From assembly GCA_035236585.1 (NCBI GenBank), contig CP141137.1, positions 51,234,057 through 51,298,056 of the forward strand: a stretch of DNA of 64,000 nucleotides, read 5' to 3'. The notes beneath the pieces were generated by a model. The model saw nothing but the letters and a program-made list of their open reading frames with translations. It was not told the DNA's origin and did not search any database. Positions within the stretch are counted from its first letter, which is position 1. Every line of letters begins with the position of its first letter. The position numbers were made by a program, and so were the translations under genes. The stretch is from Warburgia ugandensis. Taxonomy: Eukaryota; Streptophyta; Magnoliopsida; Canellales; Canellaceae. Positions 24,961 to 38,326 of this stretch are shown here, piece after piece.

Positions 24961-25512
24961 AGTCCTGGATTCTGAAACTTCACACGGGATTTGTAACATT
25001 TTAGGGTAAAATGCGTACTTTTTAGGGCTTTAGCACTTACGTGGAAGGTGCTTCAATTCGCATCCACGTACTAAGGGTCATGCTCAAGTCAGCTTTACAA
25101 TCCATTCACACAGAAAAGGAAAAAGTATACCTAAAGGTCAAAGAGATGGCATGGAAAATTGACAAACTGAAAACTCTTGTCAGTTCTAGGGATTGGTAGA
25201 GTTACTTTGGTCGGTGCACTTGCAGACTCGGGTCGATTATAAGTTTGACAGTCTTGTCCCTCGTGTAAACGGGAAAACTAGTGACTCTCATTGTTCCGAC
25301 GTAGAGCAAGGGTAATGTTTAAAAACTCGAAAAAACAACTCGACTAAGCTTAAAAACTCGATAACTCGACTCGACTCCATAGTCAGGTGAGTCAAATAAC
25401 TCAAAAGCACTAGTGAGTAACTCGAAAAGAAAATACTCAAGTAAGATTTTAAATAAATTTATACTAATTTAGATTTATATTTATAATTTTCAATATACAT
25501 ATATCTTGAGTT
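24641..25512. other. Intergenic, no gene seen
   Basis: Contains a (GA)n tract. Otherwise there is AT-rich sequence up to the target duplication of the next solo LTR. Confidence 0.5.
24877..24957. repeat. (GA)n microsatellite with two GT interruptions
   Basis: A GA run interrupted by GTGA at about 24905 and 24911. Confidence 0.95.
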
Positions 25513-28500
25513 ATAAGTGTAATGGCCTGCATTTTTAAGAAATAAAGAAATTATGTTTTTTTTTTATGTTAGTTTTTTTTATTAATTATTACGAATTTTT
25601 TTGCCATGTGGAGAAAACCGTTACAAATGGCTAAACATGATAATTTGACAGTTATAGAAAAAGGGTGTAAATACACGATTAAAAATGTGAAGAGTTACAA
25701 ATATGTAATAAATTGGGAAAACCGTTACAAGGAAACCTTCTATAAAAGAAACAAAGAAAATGGAAAGAAAAGTTTAGGAATGTGAAATAGTTGCAGTGGA
25801 AGAAGGAAGTGCGTGAGACAAAAAGAAAAGAGAAAAGGAAAGGGGGAAAAAAGAAAGAAAGAAAGAAAAAGGAAGGAAAAAAAGAAGATCAAGAGGAAAA
25901 GCAAAGATCTGAAATTTGCTTCAAATCAATTAGAAGCAAAGGATTTTGCATTGGAGGAAATCGCATTTTGAGGTAGGGGATCTAGAACTAGACCACGTTT
26001 TTCTTTTGAAAAAAGAAAAAAAAAAAGTACTAAGTTTTGTCAACTGATTTTGGATGAACTTTGCATTTTGATCTTCAAAGAAACCAAACATGTGTCTTTG
26101 TTATTATATATGTTTGAATTGTTAAGAGATAATCATGTTGTATATGTTTTAATTGATGTTTTTTTTTTATGTGAAAATTGAAGCATGATTTACAATAATG
26201 GTTTGATGCATGATTCATATAGTATGAAGCGTTTTCAATATGCATCTATATTATAAGATAGAATTTTCTTATGATTTCTATTTTGAGTAGTGACGCATAA
26301 CATGGTATGAAATTTTAGTTAATATGGCCATGTCATGGGATGAATGAAAGTATACTCTAACTATTTCAAATATGTTTAGAGGGTAGTTGAAATTTGTAAA
26401 ACCATTCAAATGATAATTAAGATTTTATAGGTTTATGATTTTAGTATAGTCATTGCTGCCAAGTCATGCTTAGAACATGGTACCTTGGATTTCACCAATG
26501 GCACAGTGCGCAAAGTGGTGCTTAGGCACAAGAATGTTTAGACAGTGGCTACTTATGTAATACATTAAGTGTTGCCTAGGCGCATAGCATCCCGGCAGTA
26601 CTTAGATGCATAACGTATCAGGTAGTAATCAAACACATTGTGTGTTGAGTGAGGTATGGGCATAAAAGTGTTCTGTATATTCCAACTGCTTTAAACAACA
26701 AGTGAGGTTCATACGAGGGGCAAGCAGACAATACTCCAATGCATAAAATACTGGACAAACTTAGGAACAAGCATACCATGAATTTATTGAAATTCAAACA
26801 TATTGATACCGTGCAAGCACATGAACTCCTAATCATGCACAAGCCAAATTTATCAAAAGTTAAAATGTTAGGTTCCGTGCATGCATAATCGTTACCTAAG
26901 ATTATGTCACACGGATGGTTGGAAGTTCTTACGAAGTAAATCAAAGGCTCAAAACTTTCCTTTAAGAGGAATATGAAAAATAAAAATAAATAATATACTA
27001 GCTGAACAAATTAGGAGTCTTCACCACTAGGTACTTTAAGTTGTTTGAACCCAAATTTTTCTAGAGATTAGTATCAACCATCTGCTAGACCATATTGTTG
27101 ATGAATTATGTACCCAAGATGGAACTAAATAGAGATTTCATCTTATGGCCTTGCTGTAAAATGAATGGGTTAGATGCCTTGAAACATACCTGACAAGCCT
27201 AGCAAATAAGTAGTTTAATTTCTGTTTTTTTTTCTTGTTAACCAATCCACCTATATTTAATGGTCAAAGTCATGCTTATTGCATTAGGTGGCCTACGTTT
27301 AGATGATTATAACCATTGATCCAATGAACAGTACATTCTTAAATGATGCCTTGGGTTGTACATATCAGAGGTAGGAGATTGAAAACTTTCAAATGCAACA
27401 AAGGGTCACATGGTCTTGATCTTATTGGGTCCACATGGTTAAACATGTATACCATGTGAATCTTTATGAAGTTGCCAATAAGACATTTGGCTTTTCATTT
27501 GGCTGAATTTATCCAAACAAAAATGCAGCCGGATTGATTAATTGGGATTGATTAATAACTCTAAACCATTTGGTGAAATAGCCCAGCAAATGATTTTGGC
27601 TGGGCGAGTAATAATTATTTGAGAGGTGGACTGGATATTTGATGGTATAGACCAACCACCATCTTGGCTGGGTAGTGTCTTTGATCATAGAAAGAATTTA
27701 AAGAAATATAGGATTCTATCTATTAATTGATCATTGGGTAGGTATATGAAATTAGGACCACCCATATTGGGCTTTTCTTGTTGTTTGAACCCGCGCTTTT
27801 CAACAAGCTCTACCCAACTTGAAATTTGCATACATAGGTGATACAAGGTTATGCAACAAACTCATTACATTTAAAACACCATAGGTGATCAAAATCTATA
27901 AGAGGATGGGTGATGTACACTAGCACAAACCCAATTGCATCATGCAATGGACGGTTTGCATGGGTGTAGTTATTGGACTTGGCAGTTGCATCATGCATAA
28001 AATAATAATAATAATCTTTATGTTTGTAAATAATTATAAATCATATACTTTGATTTTGTGATTTGTTTAAGAGTTGGTATCATTGATAAACACATGAGTA
28101 CATAGAATTACATTGGAATTTCTTTAGTTCTCCTTTTATGAAGGTATAGTAATGCCATTTCAATTGCTTAATTATCAAAGAAAATAGTGTATATGTACAT
28201 TTCGGTTTGATTAGAAAGTAATTTTTGGATACCATATATGGATCCATTGGCATTCTTTTATTAATCTTAAGGGCCATACACATGATTTGGTATATCTGTA
28301 TTGCTGGTTAGTATACCTTTTATATGATTTCACACTCTTGTGCAATGAAATTTGAATAAGAAATCAGGAGACTCTTAAGAGTTCATCCTGGCTCAGGGAT
28401 TTTATATGAAATTCCATGGTTGCTATGCTAGGAAGTTAGTTGGCCGCTAACTTCTAAATAGGTACTAGCCTATGTTAGGCTTATTTGACAAGGGTAAGTT

Positions 28501-29380
28501 ACATGGGAGGACTACCTTGTATATGATTGATCCGACTATCCCATGTAGTCGGTGTAGTTGGTGTAGTACCCACTGACGAACGCAGGTCAAGACTTAAGTT
28601 TTACTGCGTGCATAGTCAACTTTCTTTTTTGTTTGGACATGGGCTAACATGTCAAATTGTTCTTGAGAATATTGATCAATGCCAGTGACAGCACAATAAG
28701 TACACTCGACTATGGAATAATTTTTGAGTGGATGGATTTTCGAATTTATCATTAAATGAATATAGATTGAATTTGCCTCAAGTTTTTATATGCCTCTAAC
28801 ATAAATTGTGTTATCAAATATTATGTTATGTTGATTGATATATAACAATTTGATGATAATTGAGGTGTAGCGATTTTACAATGGCATTTTTAAGGGTACA
28901 AAAAAAAACTTGCAAAACATGATTTTAGTAGTTTTTGGCTAGTTTTAGATTTTCTACTGGGTAATTCATATTACTTACCAAACCACCCTACAGGTGAAGA
29001 GCAAAAGGAAAAGCTTGAAATTGACGTGAAGGAGATTGAGTAAACTCGGAGTTTCAAAGTATGAGAAGCTAGAAATAGTTTTAATTTATATGAAGACTTT
29101 AGTCAATTTGTAATAAATTAAATATTTGAACTTTATATTGTGATTTAACTTAGTAGCGTTTGGGCTGTGACTAGTAGGTCTTGACTGGCTGAAAAAGATG
29201 AACTGTTATTTTGAATATATTGTGGATATTTATTTGACGTACTTAGGTTAAAAGAAGTAATTTCGATATATTATTATATATAGAATTGAAAAGAATTTTT
29301 TTTTATAAGGATCAATCCTGACAAGATTTATCAAAAATATTAAGAAAATCTCTTTTTAAAACCCAGGACGTCACAATAAG
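25513..29380 (+). mobile_element. 3.86-kb solo LTR (25518-29375) with ATAAG target duplication
   Basis: The element begins TGTAATGGCCTGC at 25518 and ends AAAACCCAGGACGTCACA at 29375. Identical 5-bp duplications ATAAG lie at 25513-25517 and 29376-29380. No primer binding site or gag follows, so this is a solo LTR. The ends resemble those of the solo LTR at 152-2695, which suggests the same Tekay/Del-like gypsy type. About 3.86 kb is long for an LTR. A purine-rich tract at about 25790-25890 lies inside. No coding region is supported in it. Confidence 0.85.
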
Positions 29381-30599
29381 TGAGTTGGTTAATCCATAAT
29401 ATTGATGCTTTGAGATCTTGTGTTTAATATTTATCTCAAACAAATTTATTTCATTATGGACCGAGTGGACTCTATGATGACTTAATTTGCTACCAAGTCA
29501 AGTAACTTGATTGAGTTTTTTGGGTCAATTCACAAGTTTTAGAGCTATACAAGGGGGTTTGTGGTGGGGTTTTTACATATATTAGTCCTCTTAATAAAAC
29601 TTTGAGTTTACTCCTCTAATTTATTAAAACCTACTTCCATTTGTTTTATTTTCTGAGAGAGAGACACATACCATGCGTATAATCTGTCTAGTATTCTCGC
29701 AGGTGAGAGACTCCTTGTTGAAGTACTGCACTAGAGTGCAATCTCTTTACACTTTATAGTTAGAGAAAAGCCCTGGTAGGTGTACCTGCTCTTGAGAATG
29801 AGAAGAAGTTCACACCTGCTTTTTTCATTTATGATGACTTTTTTTTTGTAGATCTAAACTATTTATCATATTATTGTATTAATAGTAGATAACTCAATAA
29901 ATCAATGCACTTGGGTGATTCAAACTACTTGTTTGGGTGTTTGAAAAAATTAATAAAAATGAATACTCACTTCTTCTTTTTTATCATGGAAACATAAGTT
30001 AAAAGCACTCAATGAATATGAAATTTGATCTCTAGCCTATCCAAGCCATTAATTCCAAACAAGATGAAAGGCTTACATTCATAGAACAAATCTTCACCAC
30101 ACCATAAAAAAATGATTTAGACTTCTTCTCCCACTCGAGAGTGTGTACACCTATGAGGACTCTTACAGTTAACTCACAGTATTCACTTTACACGAAGGCC
30201 ACACTTGTGGTTGGAAAAAGCACTAACATTGGATGCATAATAAGTTGGCATCCAAAAGGCCAAGTGGGGCTCTAGTTGTACCTAGCAGGGCTTTGAAGTG
30301 CTTGTGGGTGTACATTATAGCATTGTGGGGGGACGGGGGTGCTAAATTGTTGATCCAAGTCGTTTATCTCATTGCTCTACATTTAGATGTGATTTGGATG
30401 ACTTCATATTTTCTTAAAAAATTAATTTTTTAAAATAGAAGAACTATTCAGAAGATCAAAAAATTACCCAAACAATAGATTAGCTCAAAGACAACAAGAG
30501 GTCCAATAGACATAGCTAGCTGCTAGTGAAGACTGCCATGACTTCTAAAATGCCATCAACAAGCCACGTAGTTTGTACATAATGCAAAGAAAAAGATAA
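29381..30599. other. Intergenic, no gene seen
   Basis: AT-rich; some phrases (for example GAGTGTGTACACC near 30138) look LTR-like, but no boundaries can be set. Confidence 0.4.
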
Positions 30600-31440
30600 C
30601 AAAAAATAGAATATAAAGTCATGGAGAACAAAAACTATGTCCCAACTCTAAAATTTCAATTACCATTCCTTTCGCTTATGCCCCTTTCTTTGCACGTTTG
30701 TCTGCTCAATCATTCACTTCTCTTGAAATCTTATGAATCAAAAGATTTTTGAAGATAAGAACTCTTGTATCTCATCAATTCAAACCTCCAATCAACCGAA
30801 GAAGGATTTTTAATTCAATTAATTACCACCTGTGATATCCTTAAGTAATATTGGCAGCGGTAATAACTTTTTTGCTAAAAGCGTGCCAGTTTTTGCAGCC
30901 ACAAACTTCTACATAAATCTCATGTCTATTTCTAATTGCACACGAAAATTGAAATAGGTAGTTTACTTGTGTGTCCAGAATGATGAGACCAATTCTTGCC
31001 ACTCCTTAACTAGAATTGCAAGACCCATCAAATTTTAATTTTATCCATCTTTAATTCCACTAGTTTGATCCATGCAATATTCAATTTCACATAGGCTCTA
31101 TCTGTGTCTCCATTTGCTCCCTATCCTTTATCTCTTGGAGGGAAATATCTTGAAATTCCTTATCCACAATCACCTATAAAGCAACTAGAAGTTTGATTGT
31201 ATTGACAATGATTTCAATGGAACCTCTCCTTCCTAGAAAAATCCTATCATTTCTTTCCAACTATAGGCACCAGATTGTTGCTAGGAGAGACCAACACCAT
31301 AAGTTCCTTTCCCTAGCTGATTTGCACTTTCTATTCCAAGATTTCAAAAGATTGATTAAATTAGCCAGCATCATCTGTTCCACACTTAAACATTTAAGCA
31401 CGTTTCACTATACTTGTGTTTAGAAAAGGACAATTTAAAA
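30600..31440 (-). mobile_element. L1-type LINE 3' remnant (zf-RVT tail and RNase H)
   Basis: On the minus strand, sequence around 31320-31200 reads WCWSLLATIWCL then LERNDRIFLGRRG, the end of the zf-RVT region of plant L1 elements. Further on, about 31060-30680, are RNase H pieces (LKFDGSCNSS; GVARIGLIILDTQ; ISREVND with ADKRAKKG). The copy is 5'-truncated and has several in-frame stops (for example after SCNSS), so it is inactive. Boundaries are approximate. Confidence 0.65.
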
Positions 31441-31937
31441 ACTTCATAAAAGGCACACAGTTTTTTAAAGATTATAATAATCTAAATTGTGTGTTTTTTT
31501 TATCTATATGATATTTAAATCTAGGGCAGTAAGATGAATGAGTCGGATCACATATAGGTGAGCCTTATCAAATGTGGTTGCTAGACCACACCTCATATTA
31601 CGTAGGAGTTAGAGTTGGATAGTTTTTAATGGTCAGATGTTGGATATTTTGTTAATTAAAATGTTTAATAAAATAATATTTTATTTATTTTAAATACACA
31701 AATGATCTAAGTTTTATAGATGAATATTTGTGTAAACCTAAGTTTTTCAAATATGGGGTTTCCCTCTAAATATTTTCAAGTGAAAGCTGCTTAACTTTTT
31801 ATCCCACCTTGCTTCAAGAGAGAAATTAACTAAGCTTTTATTAAAAGTTTGATTTCATTATGGGTAGGGATCCAAAGAGAAGAGAAGATAAAGTGGAAAA
31901 ATCTTTGTCACACATGTGCACACCACCCACACTGGGG

Positions 31938-32158
31938 CTTTGGGTTTGGATAAGCTTAAAATTAGTTAGTCCTTTATAATAATTGTGGGCTTGGATAAGC
32001 TAGCCCTTGATAATTGTGGGTTTGGATAAGCTTAAAATTAATTAGCCATTCATAATTGTCATATCAGATCACTCGCATGCCCACTACACCATACCGGGAC
32101 TTTGGGATTGAGTAAGCTTAAAATTAATTAGCCCTTCATAATTGTCATATCAGATTAC
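31938..32158 (+). repeat. Imperfect tandem array with TTTGGATAAGCTTAAAATTA core
   Basis: Four variably shortened units contain TTTGGRTTGGATAAGCTTAA or part of it, with AATTAGCCCTTCATAATTG. The last two units also share ATTGTCATATCAGAT. Confidence 0.75.
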
Positions 32159-32184
32159 TACCGACCTATTGCATGTTGCTTATG

Positions 32185-32185
<1 letters not shown>

Positions 32186-32256
<71 letters not shown>
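32186..32256. repeat. (CT)n microsatellite
   Basis: An uninterrupted run of about 35 CT units. Confidence 0.97.
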
Positions 32257-32259
<3 letters not shown>

Positions 32260-33400
32260 ATCCTATTTTTCTAGGGCTAAAAGTCATGCCATCAATTTTT
32301 TAAAAACTTTCAAAGACCATTTAGTAAGTAGTCAAGATCATACAAATTCATTAATTCCTTATTGAGTACCTGATTTTTGTGCTCCAAATATGATGAACAG
32401 CTTGGATCTCCACCAAGTAAAAAAGGAGGGAATGCTTCCATGCTATTTGCTTTTGGAAATCCATAGAAACTGATATAAACGGAAATTGGTTTCGTGCTTT
32501 TTGCCAATGTTTGACTTAGAATGGAATCTTATTCTAACTGGACATCCATTTTCAGCTGGAAATTGCCATCTTTGTGGAAAGGTGGAAATAATTTTCTAAG
32601 AAGAGACTTAGTAAATGTACACTCTCAAGAAGAAAGTAAGGAGTATATACCCCTTTTCCATGTATGATAAAAGTACTTTTGCATATCTAACTTGTTCATT
32701 ATGTTAGGAGGGGCTTAGATAGGTTATATATCAAATTTCATATCCATTGGATGTTTTAGCTTAGTTATATATCAAATTTCATGCCCGTACATGTTTTTGG
32801 CCTAAGCCACTCCAAACATGATGAATGATTTCGAGCTACAAAGCTAGTGTTTTCATCCATAAGAAAAGGGTTGTATAGTCCTTTCCTCTTGGACGCGTAC
32901 ACTTACCGGACTCTTCGAAGAAATACATCTGGAAGACTGTATAAATGCAATGTCACCCTTGCATTTATGTTCCTCAAAGGATCAAAAGTATAAATTTTTA
33001 CACATATGATGGACCATCTGCTTTCATTTGTCGCTTGACATTTAAGGTCACAATTAACTTTATCGGATAATGAAGTTTCGCACTTCCTTGGCGGATGCTT
33101 ATCTGCATTTCACTCTCGGAAAGACCACAGCAAGATCAAGCATTTGTAGCTTGTTTCCCCTTAATGTGTCAAGAATGCTCTGTTTTTTTTTTTTTTTTCG
33201 CCGTGATTCCCGATTTTGGGCTATCTCCATTTTGAGCTGTTGATGAAACGGCCAGCAGATTGAGTTTGATTTCAGCAGTGAGAACTTCTTTCTTAATTCT
33301 TATTTTTTGGGGCAAAGGACCCAAGCACTTCATGAAGAAGAGGCCCCATAGATTAGTAACGGGTGACCCCTTTTACCATCAAATCCGCCATGACTGGTCC

Positions 33401-33458
33401 ACACAAATCCCTTACGGTCACTTGTTTCCGACACAAATCCCTTACGGTCCCTTGTTTG
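33401..33458 (+). repeat. 30-bp direct tandem duplication
   Basis: ACACAAATCCCTTACGGTC followed by a CTTGTTT block occurs twice back to back, with one changed base and a slightly diverged end. Confidence 0.9.
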
Positions 33459-34339
33459 ATAATGGAATTTCGATTGGCCCAACATTCTTAATCAAGACGC
33501 TAGTTGGATTAGACGTAGTCTTTGGCCATTCTTCATGGATTTGAGTTGTTTCTCTCTATAGGGTTTGAATGGTGAAGAGATGAAGCCAGTAAATAGACCA
33601 TAGTACAAGATTAGTACAAATAAGTGGCCCAATTTTCTGTGTCTGCTAAGTAATCATTCATTCACGACATGGTCCTCAGAACAGGTAAATTATGCCATTT
33701 ATTTACATGCATGAAGGCTTTGATTCTACCAACCATTAGAAGTATGTTTCAGACTTGTATAGTCAGGTCACCTTTGATGTTCTGGGTTCAATTTTCCAGT
33801 TCTCACTAACCCAGCAATAATAGCCTACTAAACAAACAAAAAAGACGGGAATCAATGAGGAAGAAGCGCAAGAAAATATGATTTAACGTGTGAAATTAAA
33901 CATATCCATCGGTTTCTGAGGTTTCGAAAGCAAATATATTCATTGCCATCCTTTCTTTTGAAAGGAATATCCAATGCCATCTTCTCTCCTCTTCGAGTAG
34001 AATAGTTCCAAGAAACGGACGGAGAGACTGGATGAAGCTGGAGATGCAAATTTTACCAGCTAGGGCGCTTCATGCCCTCACGGTAACTAACCAATTGATA
34101 TAAATCATCTTTACGATCATCATATGAAACCTAAGAAAAGGCATGCTGAAACACCTACAAATTAATAAGAACACTCGTGTCTGATTCAGTGCTGTCAATG
34201 TGGCCCATGTCACCACATAAGTTAGCAAAAACCTTACATATATTTATCTATCTATACTTTAGTCATTTCTTTTAAGCAAAGGAAAATTGTGATATATTAT
34301 ATATCTCTTGCTAATCATGTGACCAACCTCACAAAATAA

Positions 34340-34514
34340 AGTGCAGCCTGGTGCACAAAGTTTCAGCCTATTTGGGGTTCTGGGAAAGGGCGAACCACAA
34401 GGGTTTATAATATGCAGCCTTAACTTGTATCTTTGTAAGAGGCTGTTTTCATGCTTTGAACCCGTGACTTCAAAGTCATATGATGACAACTTTACCATTG
34501 TGCCAAAGCTCCCC
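34340..34514 (-). mobile_element. Au SINE, minus strand, diverged
   Basis: Read on the minus strand it starts GGGGAGCTTTGGCACAATGG at 34514, followed by a TGACTTTGAAGTCACGGGTT-like B box region, a CAGCCTCTTACAAAG-type block and a closing TTGTGCACCAGGCTGC. It lies about 120 bases before the first exon of the TKPR2-like pseudogene. Confidence 0.85.
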
Positions 34515-34636
34515 TTCTAAATCATCACGATAGCACCTCATCCCAAATAAAGACGCTTTAGTCATGAAGCACAGAAGGGGCCCAATCCGTCCTCTTTTTC
34601 AAGTACCATTGATACGCAAGAGAGAGATCTAGAGAC

Positions 34637-36773
34637 GCCGGATTCATTGCGGCTTACCTCGTGAAAGCCTTGCTCGAAAAAGGCTACTCTCTTCGTACCA
34701 CAGTTCGCGACCCAGGTGTGGCGGGCATGCATTTTTACAAATATAATTATGCTTTCTTTTACTACTAATCTGTTTCTGTTTGGGAAATTCGACAAGAATA
34801 CATGGATGTAACAAAAGCTAGGCCTTTTTCTAAGTTGAAGAAAGTTCTATTAAAAAATTTGACGAGTTCGATTAGCAACCATCTGCTAAACCAGCTAAAA
34901 TACCCTCGATTTCTCCTTCTCTGTTTTATCTTCCAAACTTCTCATTAAATCATCTCGTCTTTTACCGAAGCTTAAATATTTGATTTAGATGGTTGCTTCA
35001 AAGCTCATTAGTAAGAATCTGTCTAATAACGGCCAAGGCTGGAATTGGCTGCTTTATAAGGAGAGCTGGAGTTACGCATGGAACTAAATGGCCTTCCAAG
35101 TGCTCCACAAGTTGTGATAACAAGAGAGCTTATTCCCAAATTCCAGTGGAAAATTTTGAATTGTTTTCCTAACAAATTTTTTATTTTTTTTTCAGTCTCT
35201 TGCAAAAATACAAGATAAGGCTGTCTACTTTAGGCCATTGTGGCATGCCCCTTCCTCAGACCCCGCATAGGCGGGAACTTCTTGCACCGGAGCTGCCCTT
35301 TAATCTAGACAACGTCAATAAAGTTGGTTTCCTATGAAATTTGGATGGGACCGATGAAAGGCTGAACTGATAGTGGATGGGTGCTTCGATGAGGCCGTAG
35401 ACTGGGTCGATGTTGCGTTCCACGCATATCTCCCATTCTCGCACCAAGGTGCATCATCGTACATTATGCAATTGAAAACAACCAGCCACGTAATGCATGG
35501 TGCACTCTGTGGCCTCCTGGCTATAGCAGTTGACTGCTATTTGGCATTATGTGGGCAAGAACACAATAAATCTAATAATGAAACAGACAAAAGCTATTCA
35601 AAACTTCAAGCTTGAAGAAATTCATCACAAACTTTTTATTTTAAAGGCGACTTTGTTGATCCAATTGTGAAGGGTAACACAAACTGGCTGAAATCGTGCT
35701 GCATATCGACTTCGGGGAAACGGGTAGTTCACACTTCTTCTAGCTCTTCAGCGAGACATCGCAATGATGCAACCCAAGCCCCACCTCTCAATGAGTCACA
35801 TTGGAGCGATCCTGAGTACTGCAAGCGGTATAATGTAAGAAAAAAGCTGTCACAACAGCCTTTCCACCACAAGTTAGAACATCTAATGAGTTTCTGCATT
35901 TGTTTACCTGCAGTCAGTTGTGCTATGCATACGGGAAAACACTAGGAGAGAGAGGCGTGGAGAATTGCAGAGGAGAGCAGGATTGATCTTGTAGTGGTCA
36001 ACCCATCTTTCATGGTGGGTCCTTTACTTGCACCACAGGCCACCAGCACCATCCTCATGATTCTCAAGGTCGCAAAAGGCTAGGGTTTTTCTTTTGTTCT
36101 TTCGGTGCTATAACTATCTGACTCATTTCTGCAATTTTCTTGTTAAATTTTTACATTTGTACTATTATCTATTCAAATTTGTCCACATTTTTCAAAGGGA
36201 AATTAGGATTTAAGAACCACCAATGAAGAACGAGGTCATGGTGCTATTCTGCTCTTACTATGTAAGCACTTTTACTATTAAAGTCATCCTTATAGGAAAC
36301 AGCAGCGAATGTACAAACACAACGGTGGGGTCTGCAGACGTAGATAACACGATTGCTGGCCACATCTTAGCCATGGAGGAGAAAAAGGCCTCAGAGCGAC
36401 TTGTTTGTTCAAGTTCTGTTGCTAATTGGTCAGAGAGCACTGAGATGATGAGGACATAATATCCATGTTATCCAATTGCAAACAAGTAAGCTTCTGATCA
36501 ACTGCATACTTTGCACCTTCATTTACTTCTGATCTTTCATTGATTCTGCACAAAATTAACTAAAGATCAACTGCCGTTAGGAGTGGTGGACAGAAGGGCA
36601 TGGACACCATCAAGATCAAGCAGCCGGGACTATCCAGCTTTAAAACTCTTCCTTATATGTTTGATGATTGCACTAAAAGCTTGCAGGAAAGGGGATTCTC
36701 CAAGCTCCTTGGTGATGCTCGTTCATTAGCTTTCACCAGTTGGAATGCTGCCGGAAGTAGTCTCGGACTCTAG
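34637..36773 (+). pseudogene. TKPR2-like: Tetraketide alpha-pyrone reductase (TKPR2-like) pseudogene
   Basis: Six exon remnants in the right order match the DFR/CCR-type short-chain reductase TKPR2, which reduces tetraketide pyrones for sporopollenin. They are 34637-34715 (AGFIAAYLVKALLEKGYS, RTTVRDPG), about 35312-35445 (KVGFL, NLDGTDERLN, CFDEAVD), about 35648-35834 (RVVHTSSSSSARHRNDATQ; LNESHWSDPEYCKRYN), 35918-36080 (YGKTLGER; DLVVVNPSFMVGPLLAP), about 36296-36483 (GHILAMEEKKAS; SSVANWSE) and about 36580-36720 (SFKTLPYMFDDCTKSLQERG). It is dead: the start codon and Rossmann VTGG segment are missing, a TGA replaces the Trp codon of KVGFLW, two bases are lost in a GA run after KTLGER, and TAA stands where TKPR2 has Asn-Lys before YPCYP. 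An Au SINE piece sits in the first intron. Introns kept their splice sites in places, so it is a duplicated gene rather than a retrocopy. Confidence 0.87.
35196..35302 (+). mobile_element. Au SINE 3' fragment in intron 1 of the TKPR2-like pseudogene
   Basis: TCTCTTGCAAAAATACAAG to CACCGGAGCTGCCCTTT matches the 3' two thirds of Au SINE, including CCCCGCATAGGCGGGA. The tRNA-like head is missing. Confidence 0.85.
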
Positions 36774-37150
36774 CTTGCCTAGATGTAATCTATAGATATG
36801 AAAAAGAACAAACTCAGAAAAATAGTAGTTCGTCATCTCTGTCACTTTTTTTGTAGTTAGCTTCTTTAATAAATTCTAAACAGCAGACACTGATGAAGGT
36901 TGCAACTTGCAAAAGAAGGATCTCTTTCTCATAGGACTTGATGGCCACACAATAATAAATGGTCATATTTTCTGTCTCCTTCTAGTTGTAAGGTTACGGA
37001 TAAGCAGATAATCCCATGCATTGAAAATATTTATATAAGGAGAATGGTAGCTGTAACATACATAGCATCGAGCATGATGACAACCATAAATGCAGCGGAT
37101 GAATGCTTTTGCTTCGAGCATGATGGAAGAACTACAATGACAGGATGTGT

Positions 37151-37304
37151 TGAAATTAAAGGATGATGTTACCTTGTATGATCCAACTGTCAACCCAAAT
37201 CTTCACCACATTCTGGCAAAGAAGTGCTGAAGTTACAGAATGACATTGCCTTGTACGATCTGACTGTCAACCCAATTCTTCACCACATTCTGGGCAAAAA
37301 AATA
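37151..37304 (+). repeat. 77-bp tandem duplication, coding-like
   Basis: Units at 37151-37227 and 37228-37304 share CTGTCAACCCAA, TTCTTCACCACATTCTGG and CCTTGTAYGATC. In one frame both translate alike (YDPTVNPNLHHILAKK and YDLTVNPILHHILGKK), and most differences are silent or conservative. This suggests a once coding repeat. No family recognised. Confidence 0.7.
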
Positions 37305-38326
37305 TGCATGGCTGTAGAAGTTTTGTTTTAACACAAACTTCTAAGTTTTTGGACGTGCTTATTATTCCCAGCGGGTGCTAAACAGAAGCTAATGGAAACA
37401 GATGAGGCATCTGACCAAATCACTAGAAAGGTTATCATGAATTCCATCCATTACCAGCTTCAAGAACCGTAGGATGATCGAACAGAATATGCTATGTGTG
37501 TGTCTCTGGTAGATCAAAGGACATGCCCATATCATCTTCAATCATTCTGCCTGTAATTTGGGCATAACATGCCAATTTGATCCTTTTACCAGGAAGGTTG
37601 CTTCCCCGGACAAACCACCAAGTAAACACATTGATGAGAATGATAATTCATTGTTTGTAGTAAAGAAGTACGAAATCTCAGAGGAAAATTAAATAGAAAA
37701 CAAAAGAAGAACAAGAAAAGAAAAAATGAAATTAAGAAAGGCAACAAAACCTGCCTGACCAATCTTTATCAGGGATTGTATGATCCCGCAGTGAGACCTG
37801 AAGATTGGTAGGGAAGAAAAGGTCAATCCATAATGATTCTTTTCTGTTTTCTGCATTAAGGTACAGTAAACATTGTCTCCTGACTAAGTAATGGCCAAAA
37901 GCCCTTTCTACAAATAATGCAGCATTGGTTTTGATTTTACCAGAACAAACAAGTCACTATTGCAGTGAAACCGTCAATCTACATTATCTCAAGCTTGGAA
38001 ACCATGTTCTTGACACTGGAGCAAAGGTTTAGAGTTCCAAGCAGTAGTAGTAGAGCAAAACCAGGATACAACGGTTGATCTTCACTGTCGGTGTGCAATC
38101 CAATGATGACTCTCTATAAACACAATAACCATGGCCCAAAATAAAAATCAGAAATAAAATATCAAGATTCTCTAAGATGAAGAATATTAGAAGTCAGTGA
38201 GTAGTGGAAAAGATCTCAATATTTTGGGAGAAGGAAATATCTATTTATCGAGATCTTTTGTAACCTCCTTTTTAGCCCCATTTCTCACCACCTGATTCAC
38301 TATTTAATCACAAAAGAAACATAAAA

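Larger units (their letters stand above)
31441..34339. other. Intergenic with short repeats, no gene seen
   Basis: Contains an imperfect tandem array (31938-32158), a (CT)n tract and a 30-bp duplication. No host exon was recognised. Confidence 0.5.
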
